A DNA stretch of 16,024 bases from CAYZJV01 sp964473245 (lineage in GTDB: Bacteria; Spirochaetota; Spirochaetia; Sphaerochaetales; Sphaerochaetaceae). The DNA is taken from positions 1-16,024 of the forward strand of contig CAYYOL010000044.1 of NCBI GenBank assembly GCA_964473245.1. Reading direction: 5' to 3'. The notes under the pieces are model-generated. The model saw only the letters and a program-made list of their open reading frames with translations, made no database searches and was not told the DNA's origin. The position numbers were made by a program, and so were the translations under genes. Positions 1 through 6,963 of this stretch are shown here, piece by piece. How positions within the stretch are numbered: the stretch's first letter is position 1; every line of letters begins with the position of its first letter.

Positions 1-17
1 AAACGGAGGAACTACTC

Positions 18-689
18 ATGAAACGGTCTGAGATCAACAAACTCATAGATGAATCGATTGGATTCATCGAATCACATGGATTTAATTTGCCACCCTTTGC
101 GCGGTGGACCCCGAGTGATTGGGAAGCCAAGAAGGCTACGAGCCAGGAAATCAAGGATAACATGCTCGGTTGGGACATCACCGATTTTGGTTGCAACCGG
201 TTCGATGAACGAGGATTGATCGTATTGACACTCCGCAACGGAAATCAGCACGACAAAGCGACCTATCCAAAGCCCTATGCTGAGAAACTGCTGATCTCGG
301 ACGAGAACCAAGAGACTCCGATACACTTTCACTGGTCTAAAATGGAAGATATCATCAATCGAGGTGGTGGTGACCTCGTTGTCGAGCTTTGGAACTCCAA
401 TGCACACGAAGAGAAGCTCGATACACCCGTCACAGTAAGTATCGATGGAACGGTCCATACTGTTGCAGCAGGCGAGCAGATAACCCTTACACCAGGAGAG
501 AGCATTACACTCATTCCAGGCATGTATCACCGTTTTTACGGTAAGCAAGGGACTGGACGCGTGCTCATCGGCGAAGTGAGCGCTGTCAACGACGACAATG
601 TTGACAACCGGTTCTACGAAGATTTGCCACGGTTTCCTGAGATAGAAGAGGACGAGCCTGCACGCTACGTACTCATAACAGAATATTAG
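18..689 (+). CDS. lyxA: D-lyxose ketol-isomerase (cupin-type sugar isomerase)
   Basis: A cytosolic metal-dependent aldose-ketose isomerase. Family members convert D-lyxose to D-xylulose and often also D-mannose to D-fructose. The 223-aa length fits the family. The cupin metal site is visible: His103 and His105 in the run PIHFHWSKMED, Glu110 in the same run, and His171 in the run LIPGMYHRFYG. The conserved stretch GEVSAVNDDNVDNRF (185-199) is also typical. The ATG is preceded by GGAGG with an 8-base spacer, so this start is good. It is the first gene seen of a plus-strand operon, with the aldolase 33 bases downstream and the kinase after that. The promoter is outside the window. No signal peptide is seen. 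I am confident of the family; the true substrate (lyxose, mannose or a related sugar) is inferred. Confidence 0.9.
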   Translation: MKRSEINKLIDESIGFIESHGFNLPPFARWTPSDWEAKKATSQEIKDNMLGWDITDFGCNRFDERGLIVLTLRNGNQHDKATYPKPYAEKLLISDENQETPIHFHWSKMEDIINRGGGDLVVELWNSNAHEEKLDTPVTVSIDGTVHTVAAGEQITLTPGESITLIPGMYHRFYGKQGTGRVLIGEVSAVNDDNVDNRFYEDLPRFPEIEEDEPARYVLITEY

Positions 690-722
690 CAGAAATTACC
701 TGAGAAAGGATAGGAGTTCACC

Positions 723-1619
723 ATGCACGACATTCAAAACATCATGCGCACAGCGTATGAGAAACACACGATCATCCCCGCATTCAACATGCCGCATCTA
801 CCTATGATGAAACCAGTAGTCGAAGCACTACGGGACAAAGAAGCCTTTGGCCTGATAGCAGTCGCACGACTGGAATGGATGAAGTTCTCATCGAAGAGCA
901 TCGAAGCAGTAGCAGAAGAGTATGGAAAGGTCGGCGATAGCCGTGTGACTCGATTGCATTTGGATCATGTTCCGGTGATCGACGAGGATCATCTCGAAGT
1001 CGACTATCTTGCAGACATCAAGCGGGCGATCACTGCTGGCTTCCAGTCGGTCATGGTGGACGGCTCTCGACTCGATCTGCAGAAGAATATCGAAGCCGTA
1101 CGGGAAGTGACCGCCTACGCACATGCGCAGGGAGTGCCCGTCGAGGCTGAACTTGGTGCGGTCATGGGCCACGAAGACGGTCCAATGCCGAGCTACGAAG
1201 AGCTGTTCGCAACCGGCAAGGGGTTTACCGATGTCGAAGAGGCAAAAACATTCGTTGAGCAGACCAACGTGGACTGGCTCAGTGTCGCTGTCGGATCGGT
1301 GCATGGAGCTATTAGCCCTTCGGCCAGAGACAAGAAGAAGGTCACCGCACGGTTGCACATTGGGAGATTGACCGAGCTGGATGAAGCTCTGCACCTACCA
1401 TTGGTGCTTCATGGTGGGTCGGGTATAGCGCTCTCGTATCTTCACCAGTCATTCGAGCACGGAATCGCAAAACTCAATATAGGAACTGATATCCGACAGG
1501 TGTATGAAACGCATCGGGCCGAGTCGGTGGAAGTTGCTCAACAGGCTGTGTATGCACGAGTGTCGGAGATCGTTGAAGAGTTGCGAATTGCCGGCAGTGC
1601 AAAGAAGTTGATGGGGTGA
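723..1619 (+). CDS. Class II (zinc) ketose-phosphate aldolase, fructose/tagatose-bisphosphate aldolase family
   Basis: Class II aldolases reversibly cleave a ketose phosphate to dihydroxyacetone phosphate plus an aldehyde, using a zinc ion. At 298 aa the protein is close to the usual size of the GatY/KbaY/FbaA group. Visible landmarks are the catalytic Asp81-His82 in RLHLDHVP, EAELGAV (141-147), zinc ligands His194 in GSVHGA and His230 in LVLHGGSG, and the phosphate-binding LNIGTD near 251-256. GGAG lies 6 bases before the ATG. The gene sits between the isomerase and the FGGY kinase, so it probably acts on the kinase product rather than in central glycolysis. The substrate could be fructose-1,6-bisphosphate, tagatose-1,6-bisphosphate or a pentulose 1-phosphate; sequence alone does not decide. 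The family call is secure and the substrate is open. Confidence 0.88.
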   Translation: MHDIQNIMRTAYEKHTIIPAFNMPHLPMMKPVVEALRDKEAFGLIAVARLEWMKFSSKSIEAVAEEYGKVGDSRVTRLHLDHVPVIDEDHLEVDYLADIKRAITAGFQSVMVDGSRLDLQKNIEAVREVTAYAHAQGVPVEAELGAVMGHEDGPMPSYEELFATGKGFTDVEEAKTFVEQTNVDWLSVAVGSVHGAISPSARDKKKVTARLHIGRLTELDEALHLPLVLHGGSGIALSYLHQSFEHGIAKLNIGTDIRQVYETHRAESVEVAQQAVYARVSEIVEELRIAGSAKKLMG

Positions 1620-1623
1620 GTGT

Positions 1624-3120
1624 ATGAGTCTCATGGGAGTTGACATTGGATCGTCTCGGTGCAAAGTTGCTGTGTACACGGCAGATGGAGAGTTCATCAC
1701 GGCAGCAGAGTCTCCATACCAGGTCACCAGAGCTGAACAGGGAACGTTCGAACTAGACTGCTTTGCCGTGGAGCGAGCGCTCTATAGTGCAATACAAGAG
1801 GCTGCGGACATGAGTCGTTGGGACACCGATCATCGTGTCGATCCTATCCAGGCAGTGTCGGTCGGCTCATTTGGCGAGGCGATGGTTCCCTTGGATCGGG
1901 AGGGGAACATTCTCGGGCCGAGCATCTTCAGTCACGATGAACGACGGAAAGATGCAGTGCAACGGCTCGAGGATTACGGTGTAGAGGCATTCTACAAGAT
2001 CAACGCAAACATCCTCGGACACAGTTACACCTATCCGAAACTCGTCTGGTATCAGGAGAACGCACCGCACCTCCATGAGCGAATCTGGAAAGTGCTATCG
2101 TGGGCCGATTTTCTCGTCTATCGGCTCTCCGGCAATGCAGCTACGAACTATTGTCATGCAAATCGAACGTTGCTGTTCGATCTCTGGAAGGAGCAGTGGT
2201 CGAGTGAGTTGTTACACGCCGGGAAAGTGGATGGCCGAGTGCTGGCCGATGTCGTCCCTCCTTCGACTGACATGGGGCCGATCCTTCCCGAAATGGCAGA
2301 TAAGCTCGGACTTCCCCGTTCGGTGAGAATCGTTGTAGGGGGGCACGATCAGTGTATCAACGCTGTCGGAGCTGGTGCCGTCTCCGGAGGCGATTCTGTA
2401 ACCGGAATTGGAACTGTCGAGTGCACCACAGTGATCTTTGACGGCATACCCGATCCGGAGATGATGCTCTCGTTGAATCTGGGAATCGAGCATCATGTGA
2501 TCTCTGGCAAATATGTGACTTTCATCCACAATCAGGCAGGAGCGCTGCAGACCTGGTTCCTGAAAGCGTTTGCACATGAACTGGCCGAACAGGGATTATC
2601 CGAGAAGGAGATGCTGGACCTACTCACCAGAGAAGCTCCCTCGAGCCCAACCGATACGGTGTTTCTCCCTTTCGTAGAGCCCTCTGGGTCACCGCTCTAT
2701 CTGCCTTCTGGAAATGGGTTGTTCAGCGGAATCGGAGCAACTACGGGTAGGGGAGAGCTCTACCGAGCGCTACTTGAGGGTGAGACAATGTTCTTCCTCG
2801 AGGCGTTCGAGAAGCTGGATCGGTACGGAATCCATATTCAAGACATATTGGCAACTGGAGGAGGTAGTCGATCCGATCTCTGGCTGCAGATCAAGGCGGA
2901 TATGTTTCAGCGACCTGTTCGACGGGCTCGCTACCGGGAATCGGGCACAGCCGGAGCAGCAATCACCGCAGGACTTGCAAGTGGCATTTACCACTCAGTC
3001 GCAGAAGCAGTGGATGCGTTTCGAGGTACTGATACTGCATTCCAGCCGGAAGAAGCACATCGTGCACAGTATGAGAAGCTACAGGCGCGGTACCGAAAGC
3101 TCGTTCCGCTTCTGGGATGA
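1624..3120 (+). CDS. FGGY-family carbohydrate kinase, xylulokinase-like
   Basis: An ATP-dependent sugar kinase of the FGGY family, 498 aa, the normal length for xylulokinase. The N-terminal lobe opens with MGVDIGSSRCKVAVY (phosphate-1 loop). The catalytic aspartate is likely Asp242 in GGHDQCINAVGAGA. The C-terminal lobe carries the adenosine-site motif ATGGGSRSDLW (409-419) and SGTAGAAITAG (440-450). The start codon lies 4 bases after the aldolase stop, with GGGGTGA from the end of the aldolase gene as ribosome-binding site, so the two are probably translationally coupled. Next to a lyxose isomerase, D-xylulose is the expected substrate. FGGY enzymes also include ribulokinases, fuculokinases and tagatose/fructose-type kinases, so specificity is inferred. 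It is the last gene of the operon, ending shortly before a strong palindrome. Confidence 0.87.
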   Translation: MSLMGVDIGSSRCKVAVYTADGEFITAAESPYQVTRAEQGTFELDCFAVERALYSAIQEAADMSRWDTDHRVDPIQAVSVGSFGEAMVPLDREGNILGPSIFSHDERRKDAVQRLEDYGVEAFYKINANILGHSYTYPKLVWYQENAPHLHERIWKVLSWADFLVYRLSGNAATNYCHANRTLLFDLWKEQWSSELLHAGKVDGRVLADVVPPSTDMGPILPEMADKLGLPRSVRIVVGGHDQCINAVGAGAVSGGDSVTGIGTVECTTVIFDGIPDPEMMLSLNLGIEHHVISGKYVTFIHNQAGALQTWFLKAFAHELAEQGLSEKEMLDLLTREAPSSPTDTVFLPFVEPSGSPLYLPSGNGLFSGIGATTGRGELYRALLEGETMFFLEAFEKLDRYGIHIQDILATGGGSRSDLWLQIKADMFQRPVRRARYRESGTAGAAITAGLASGIYHSVAEAVDAFRGTDTAFQPEEAHRAQYEKLQARYRKLVPLLG

Positions 3121-3146
3121 TCGTAGATATCTTTCCGCTACACACA

Positions 3147-3172
3147 ACATGCGGCTCATCTGAGCCGCATGT
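3147..3172. terminator. Palindromic hairpin between convergent operons, probable bidirectional terminator
   Basis: A perfect inverted repeat with 12-base arms (ACATGCGGCTCA and TGAGCCGCATGT) separated by TC. In RNA it would form an 11-bp stem with a 4-base loop on either strand. It lies 26 bases after the kinase stop and 26 bases beyond the permease stop on the other strand, which is where a shared terminator belongs. Neither side has a clear run of T, so it may act through Rho, or mainly protect 3' ends, instead of being a textbook intrinsic terminator. Confidence 0.65.
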
Positions 3173-3198
3173 ATCATGGAGCTTTGACTGTAATTCCG

Positions 3199-4206
3199 CT
3201 AGTTGGCCTTCTTACCCTTCTTGAGGAAGTCCACGTAGACAGCGATCAGGATTACCACACCTTTCACGACGTACTGCCAGAAGGAGTTGATTCTCAGCAA
3301 ATTGAGACCATTGCTCAGAACACCGATAATCAGAGCTCCGATCACCGTACCGCCAATCTTACCGACACCGCCACTCATACTCGTTCCACCGAGTACTACG
3401 GCAGCAATAGCATCCATCTCAGCTCCCTGACCTGCAGTCGGCTGACCGCTGAACATACGGGAAGCGAGTACGATACCGGCAATCGCCGACATGAGACCAC
3501 TGAACAGGTATGCGAAGAAGAGAACCCGACTGTTCTTGATGCCGCTGAACTTTGCAGCAGTCGGGTTACCACCCACTGCATAGATATGCCTACCCAGTTT
3601 CGATTTGGACATGATCAACACCGATGCCGTCACGATGACCACCAAGTAGATGATCGGCATGGGGATCTCTCCAATGTATCCAGAACCGATGAAGTTGAAC
3701 GAATCGGACATGACTCGGATCGGTTGTCCTCCGGTATAGATATATGACGCACCACGCGCAATGTTCATGGTTGATAACGTTACAATGAAAGGTGGAATGG
3801 TGGTCTTTGAGATGAGCAGGCCATTGAAAGCTCCTACGAGCACTCCGACAACCAGACCTGCTATGACCGCAACGACCAAAGAGTATCCATCAAAGGCGAT
3901 CATGCCTCCGGTCACGACACCGGAGAGTGCGATGGTCGACCCGACTGAGAGATCGATTCCTCCCAGGATGATCACCATGGTCATCGCACACGCGATGTAG
4001 AGGTTGGTAGCTACCTGTCTAAGTACATTGAGTATGTTGTTCTTGGTCAGGAACACTGGTGAGAATATCGTCAGGATGGTACATAACAGCAGCAGTCCAA
4101 TCAGAATTCCCACATTCTCCCGACCGAAGTTAAACACAGGGTTGTCGGTCAGGTGTAGCTTTTTCATACGCTTTTCAGCTGTCCGTGTATCGTTGATATC
4201 GTTCAT
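3199..4206 (-). CDS. Sugar ABC transporter permease, RbsC type (BPD_transp_2)
   Basis: The inner-membrane channel subunit of a ribose/xylose-type ABC importer, 335 aa. After about 30 cytosolic residues it has a run of hydrophobic helices and the family signatures GGIDLSVGS (about 82-90), KTTIPPFIVTLSTM (134-147), YAVGGNPTAAKFSGI (about 208-222) and DAIAAVVLGGTSMSGGVGK. The start ATG is preceded by GGAGGA with a 9-base spacer. It follows the ATPase gene by 25 bases and is the last gene of the minus-strand transporter operon. It should form a homodimer that works with the double ATPase and the binding protein upstream. Substrate is not decided by the permease sequence; the facing lyxose/xylulose operon suggests a pentose or related monosaccharide. 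Note a lysine-rich C-terminus (KKGKKAN). Confidence 0.93.
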   Translation of the reverse strand: MNDINDTRTAEKRMKKLHLTDNPVFNFGRENVGILIGLLLLCTILTIFSPVFLTKNNILNVLRQVATNLYIACAMTMVIILGGIDLSVGSTIALSGVVTGGMIAFDGYSLVVAVIAGLVVGVLVGAFNGLLISKTTIPPFIVTLSTMNIARGASYIYTGGQPIRVMSDSFNFIGSGYIGEIPMPIIYLVVIVTASVLIMSKSKLGRHIYAVGGNPTAAKFSGIKNSRVLFFAYLFSGLMSAIAGIVLASRMFSGQPTAGQGAEMDAIAAVVLGGTSMSGGVGKIGGTVIGALIIGVLSNGLNLLRINSFWQYVVKGVVILIAVYVDFLKKGKKAN

Positions 4207-4231
4207 CGTTCTTGGTCCTCCGCTGTATGGT

Positions 4232-5731
4232 TCAGGTTACAACAAATTGGGTTGCATGATGCATGATCTTCTCCTGCGTCAACCCTTCACGGGAGAGGCA
4301 GCCGGTGACTCTGCCGTTACTCATGACAACCACCCGGTCACTCATATTAATGACTTCAGGTAGTTCAGAAGAGATCATGATGATAGCGACCCCCTCTTTC
4401 ACCAGCTCGTTCATGATAGAATAGATTTCTGCTTTCGCTCCGACATCGACACCACGTGTCGGTTCGTCGAGTATCAGGATCTTGGGTTTCGTTGCCAACC
4501 AACGACCGATCACCACCTTCTGCTGGTTGCCGCCGGACAGATTCCCCACCACCTGAGCGTAGCTTGGAGTTTTGATCGCCATCATATCGACATAGGTCTT
4601 TGTGATCTCATGCTCCTTCGAGTTGTCCACACGGATCCCTTTGATGAACTCTCCCAGTGCCTTGATAGTGATGTTGTATTTTACTGTCTGGTCTATAAAC
4701 AACGCCTCTCGCTTTCTGCTTTCGGGCACAAGCGCAATTCCCCGTTTCATTGCTTCGTCCGGATTCTGGATGGTAACTGGTTCATCATTGATCAGTACTT
4801 GTCCCGAGAGAATTGGGTCTATGCCGAAGATGCATTTCATCACCTCACTTCTGCCAGCTCCGACGAGACCCGCGAATCCGAGGATCTCGCCGCGGAGGAG
4901 ATGAAAACTGACATCCTTGAGAAGTCGTCCATCGCTGAGGTTCTTCACCTCAAGGACTTTTTCGGTCGGATTTCCGAACGTCCTCGTATAGTAGTTCGTG
5001 AGCTGTCGTCCTACCATCATCGCGATCAATTCATCGTTGGAGGTAGTCTTCGCTTCACGAGTCCCGATATACTCGCCATCACGAATCACCGTGATCTTGT
5101 CGGCAATCTGTTTCAACTCGCTCATACGGTGAGAGATATAGATGATACCGACATTCGCCCGTTTCAGTTTCCGGATATTGTCGAACAGGAACTCGACATC
5201 CTTTTCAGAGAGAGAGGAGGTCGGCTCATCCATTATGAGAATTCTCGCATTGAACGAAAGGGCCTTGATGATCTCCACCATCTGCTGCTGTGCTATCGTC
5301 AGTTCACTGATTTCATCGTCCGGTCGAATATCGAGTTCGAACGAATCGAGCAGGACTTTCGCATCGTCGTACATTTTCTTGAAATCAACAAACCGTCCCG
5401 ACTTCAGCGGTTCTCTGCCGAGGTATATATTTTCGGCAACCGTCATATGTGGGACCAGAACCAGCTCCTGGTGGATGACACTGATACCATGTCTCTGAGC
5501 ATCCTGAACCGAATTGATGGTCACCGGTTTTCCATGAATCACGATTTCCCCGGCATCGCTTGCATAAATACCACCCAAGATCTTGATCAGAGTCGATTTT
5601 CCGGCTCCGTTTTCACCCAACAATGCGTGCACCTCACCAGCTTCGAGACGGAGAGAGACATCCTTGAGTGCCAAGACGCCAGGGAATTCTTTCCGGATGT
5701 GGTTCATTTCCAAAAGAATTGTTTCACTCAC
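4232..5731 (-). CDS. Sugar ABC transporter ATPase with two nucleotide-binding domains, RbsA/MglA type
   Basis: Double ATPase that powers a ribose/galactose-type importer, 499 aa from the GTG chosen here, matching the usual 495-510. NBD1 has Walker A GENGAGKST (residues 39-47), signature LTIAQQQMVEI and Walker B ILIMDEPTSSL. NBD2 has the usual degenerate Walker A (GLVGAGRSE, no lysine), a full signature LSGGNQQKV and Walker B ILILDEPTRGVDVGA. That asymmetry is normal for this family. Start choice: in-frame TTG (5776) and ATG (5758) codons lie upstream, but neither has a Shine-Dalgarno and the region between is taken by a hairpin. The GTG at 5731 has GGGAGG 9 bases ahead and begins VSETILLEM, directly before the conserved NBD1 beta strand. 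It sits between the binding-protein and permease genes of one operon. Confidence 0.93.
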   Translation of the reverse strand: MSETILLEMNHIRKEFPGVLALKDVSLRLEAGEVHALLGENGAGKSTLIKILGGIYASDAGEIVIHGKPVTINSVQDAQRHGISVIHQELVLVPHMTVAENIYLGREPLKSGRFVDFKKMYDDAKVLLDSFELDIRPDDEISELTIAQQQMVEIIKALSFNARILIMDEPTSSLSEKDVEFLFDNIRKLKRANVGIIYISHRMSELKQIADKITVIRDGEYIGTREAKTTSNDELIAMMVGRQLTNYYTRTFGNPTEKVLEVKNLSDGRLLKDVSFHLLRGEILGFAGLVGAGRSEVMKCIFGIDPILSGQVLINDEPVTIQNPDEAMKRGIALVPESRKREALFIDQTVKYNITIKALGEFIKGIRVDNSKEHEITKTYVDMMAIKTPSYAQVVGNLSGGNQQKVVIGRWLATKPKILILDEPTRGVDVGAKAEIYSIMNELVKEGVAIIMISSELPEVINMSDRVVVMSNGRVTGCLSREGLTQEKIMHHATQFVVT

Positions 5732-5740
5732 CTGGGCAAT

Positions 5741-5746
5741 CCTCCC
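5741..5746 (-). promoter_or_regulatory. Ribosome-binding site that fixes the GTG start of the ABC ATPase
   Basis: On the minus strand this reads GGGAGG, 9 bases before the GTG at 5731. The upstream in-frame TTG (5776) and ATG (5758) have no comparable site, so this element decides the start. Confidence 0.75.
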
Positions 5747-5763
5747 ATAGGTTTTCATCGAAA

Positions 5764-5791
5764 GGGGCCGAGTCAAGATTAGCCCGGCCCC
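5764..5791 (-). promoter_or_regulatory. Intercistronic GC-rich hairpin between binding-protein and ATPase genes
   Basis: On the minus strand GGGGCCG and CGGCCCC form a 7-bp all-GC stem around a 14-base loop, followed by only three T. It starts 22 bases after the binding-protein stop (at 5813) and ends before the ATPase ribosome-binding site. Such hairpins in sugar ABC operons usually protect the upstream message from 3' decay or cause partial termination, giving more binding protein than membrane components. The function is inferred from position; the stem is seen directly. Confidence 0.65.
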
Positions 5792-5812
5792 ATAGGTTTT
5801 GTACAGTGATTT

Positions 5813-6748
5813 TTACTGCCAGCCGTCTGTTCCGTATTCGTTCACGTTGTCGGCATTGATCAGGAAAGTGCGAACAGGTACGCGCTCATCGTAGGGCTCG
5901 TCGTTCAGCACTTTGTAAGCCAATTTGACGGACTCGACACCAATGCTGATCGGGCTCTGTGCACCGGAACCAGCGAACTGTCCACCAGCTGCGATTTCAG
6001 CCTTCGCTTCAGGAGATCCGTCAACACCGTAGATAAGGATGTCGGTGCGGTTTGCTGCCTTGCAGGCTGCGAGTGCTCCGAGTGCCGTTGGGTCGTTTCC
6101 ACCCATGATGGCATCGATTCTCGGATGTGCCTGGAGGATATCTTCGGTGATTCTCATCGAAGTCGGGAGGTCTCCCTTAGCATCCTGCTGAGCAAGAATA
6201 GTGAATCCCTTACCGTCGATGGCTTCCATGAATCCGGCAATACGATCATTGATCGAGTTCATGGTAGGAGAGTCGAGGATGACAATGTTTCCACCGTTGG
6301 GGAAACGCTTGACCAGATCTTCACCACAGACGAAACCTGCATTCTTGTTGTCCGAACCTGCATACGCGGTGACATACTCCATATCCTTCACTTCTGTATC
6401 GAAGTTGATGATAGGAATATTCGCATTCTGCAGTGCTACGAGCGCAGGGCGGATACCTTCCCAGTCAACAGGGTTGAGGAAGATCGCGTCGATTCCCTGA
6501 GTGATCAGGTCTTCGATCTGGTTGATCTGCTTTGCCACATCCATTGCCGGGTCCATGGTGATCAAACGGTCACCATTCGCCTCGACATCGTCTCGGATAG
6601 CCTGCTCAAGCACGATGAAGAAGGGGTTGTTCATGGTCATACAGGTGTAACCGAAGGTATAGCCGCTAGTCGCTTCACGTCCGCCCTGAGCGAACACCGA
6701 TCCCAATGCAACGATCAGGATCAAACCAATCATGAGTACTTTTTTCAT
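5813..6748 (-). CDS. Periplasmic sugar-binding protein, RbsB type (Peripla_BP_4)
   Basis: The substrate-capture subunit of the ABC importer, 311 aa. A classic Sec signal peptide is visible (MKKVLMIGLILIVALGSVFA), with cleavage likely after Ala20. No lipobox cysteine is present, so it should be a soluble periplasmic protein and not a lipoprotein. The mature part shows the cluster B fold signatures: YTFGYTCMTMNNPFF at the start, then QIEDLITQGIDAIFLNPVD, PIINFDTEV, TAYAGSDN, IMGGNDPTALGA and IYGVDGSPEA. Longer in-frame readings to 6886 add a non-signal-like stretch; the ATG at 6748 has GGAGG just upstream and begins the signal peptide, so it is preferred. It is the first gene of the transporter operon, with a well-formed promoter 60-100 bases upstream. 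Ligand is unknown; ribose, xylose, lyxose or allose-like sugars are the candidates. Confidence 0.93.
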   Translation of the reverse strand: MKKVLMIGLILIVALGSVFAQGGREATSGYTFGYTCMTMNNPFFIVLEQAIRDDVEANGDRLITMDPAMDVAKQINQIEDLITQGIDAIFLNPVDWEGIRPALVALQNANIPIINFDTEVKDMEYVTAYAGSDNKNAGFVCGEDLVKRFPNGGNIVILDSPTMNSINDRIAGFMEAIDGKGFTILAQQDAKGDLPTSMRITEDILQAHPRIDAIMGGNDPTALGALAACKAANRTDILIYGVDGSPEAKAEIAAGGQFAGSGAQSPISIGVESVKLAYKVLNDEPYDERVPVRTFLINADNVNEYGTDGWQ

Positions 6749-6778
6749 AATTCCTCCAAGTTCTCTTGTGTAGTGATC

Positions 6779-6810
6779 TGTAAACAGATTGGTACCAAAA
6801 TCTGTCAACA
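6779..6810. promoter_or_regulatory. 32-bp imperfect palindrome, candidate operator of the transporter operon
   Basis: Arms TGTAAACAGATT (6779-6790) and AATCTGTCAACA (6799-6810) flank GGTACCAA. Ten of twelve arm positions pair. It begins at the predicted transcription start of the binding-protein gene and extends downstream, which is a position typical of repressor operators. In the RNA the same repeat could also fold into a leader hairpin. Which protein binds is unknown; no LacI- or ROK-type repressor gene is in the window. Confidence 0.5.
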
Positions 6811-6815
6811 TGTTC

Positions 6816-6844
6816 ATTCTACAGGGATAAAGATTTGAACTCAA
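6816..6844 (-). promoter_or_regulatory. Sigma-70-like promoter for the sugar ABC operon
   Basis: On the minus strand TTGAGT (6844-6839) and TAGAAT (6821-6816) are separated by exactly 17 bases. The -10 matches the consensus at 5 of 6 positions and the -35 at 4 of 6. Transcription would start near 6809, giving a leader of about 60 bases to the ATG at 6748. A perfect TTGACA further in (6808-6803) has no good -10 at 16-18 bases, so I prefer this pair. A TTTGA-AC-TCAAA repeat (6834-6845) overlaps the -35. Confidence 0.55.
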
Positions 6845-6852
6845 ACAGTTTA

Positions 6853-6879
6853 TTGTCATGACTTCTGTGACAAATGTCA
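6853..6879. promoter_or_regulatory. Cluster of TGTCA/TGACA half-sites, candidate response-regulator binding region
   Basis: Three copies of the same 5-base half-site in alternating orientation lie in 27 bases: TTGTCA (6853-6858), TGACAA (6868-6873) and TGTCA (6875-6879). The first pair forms a 6-bp inverted repeat with a 9-base gap; the second forms TGACA-AA-TGTCA. GTCATGAC (6855-6862) is also palindromic. Relative to the predicted start of the transporter operon the cluster spans about -44 to -70, a normal activator position. The response regulator encoded immediately to the right is the obvious candidate ligand, but this is inference. Confidence 0.45.
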
Positions 6880-6963
6880 TTTTCAACTACTGTTCCTGCA
6901 TGAGTCTTCACCATACTCCACACGCTTACACGACATTTCTTTACAAGTCGCCCGGGGTACGGT

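Noticed and set aside
3169..3747. Plus-strand open frame opposite the permease gene
   Set aside because: Low-complexity His/Asp/Thr-rich translation typical of the reverse of membrane-protein codons; the permease on the other strand is certain.
4610..5782. Long plus-strand open frame (390 codons) opposite the ABC ATPase gene
   Set aside because: It is antisense to a certain ATPase gene with all Walker and signature motifs. Its translation has no recognisable domain and shows the residue bias of a shadow frame.
6803..6808. Perfect TTGACA on the minus strand as the -35 of the transporter promoter
   Set aside because: The -10 candidates at 16-18 bases match at most 3 of 6. The TTGAGT/TAGAAT pair just upstream is much better, and this hexamer is part of the palindrome.
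6125..6838. Plus-strand open frame opposite the sugar-binding protein gene
   Set aside because: It mirrors the coding strand of an unmistakable RbsB-type gene and would also run across its promoter; no ribosome-binding site or domain.
6749..6886. N-terminal extension of the periplasmic binding protein
   Set aside because: It would bury the signal peptide about 46 residues in and would run over the operator and promoter; the ATG at 6748 has its own GGAGG.
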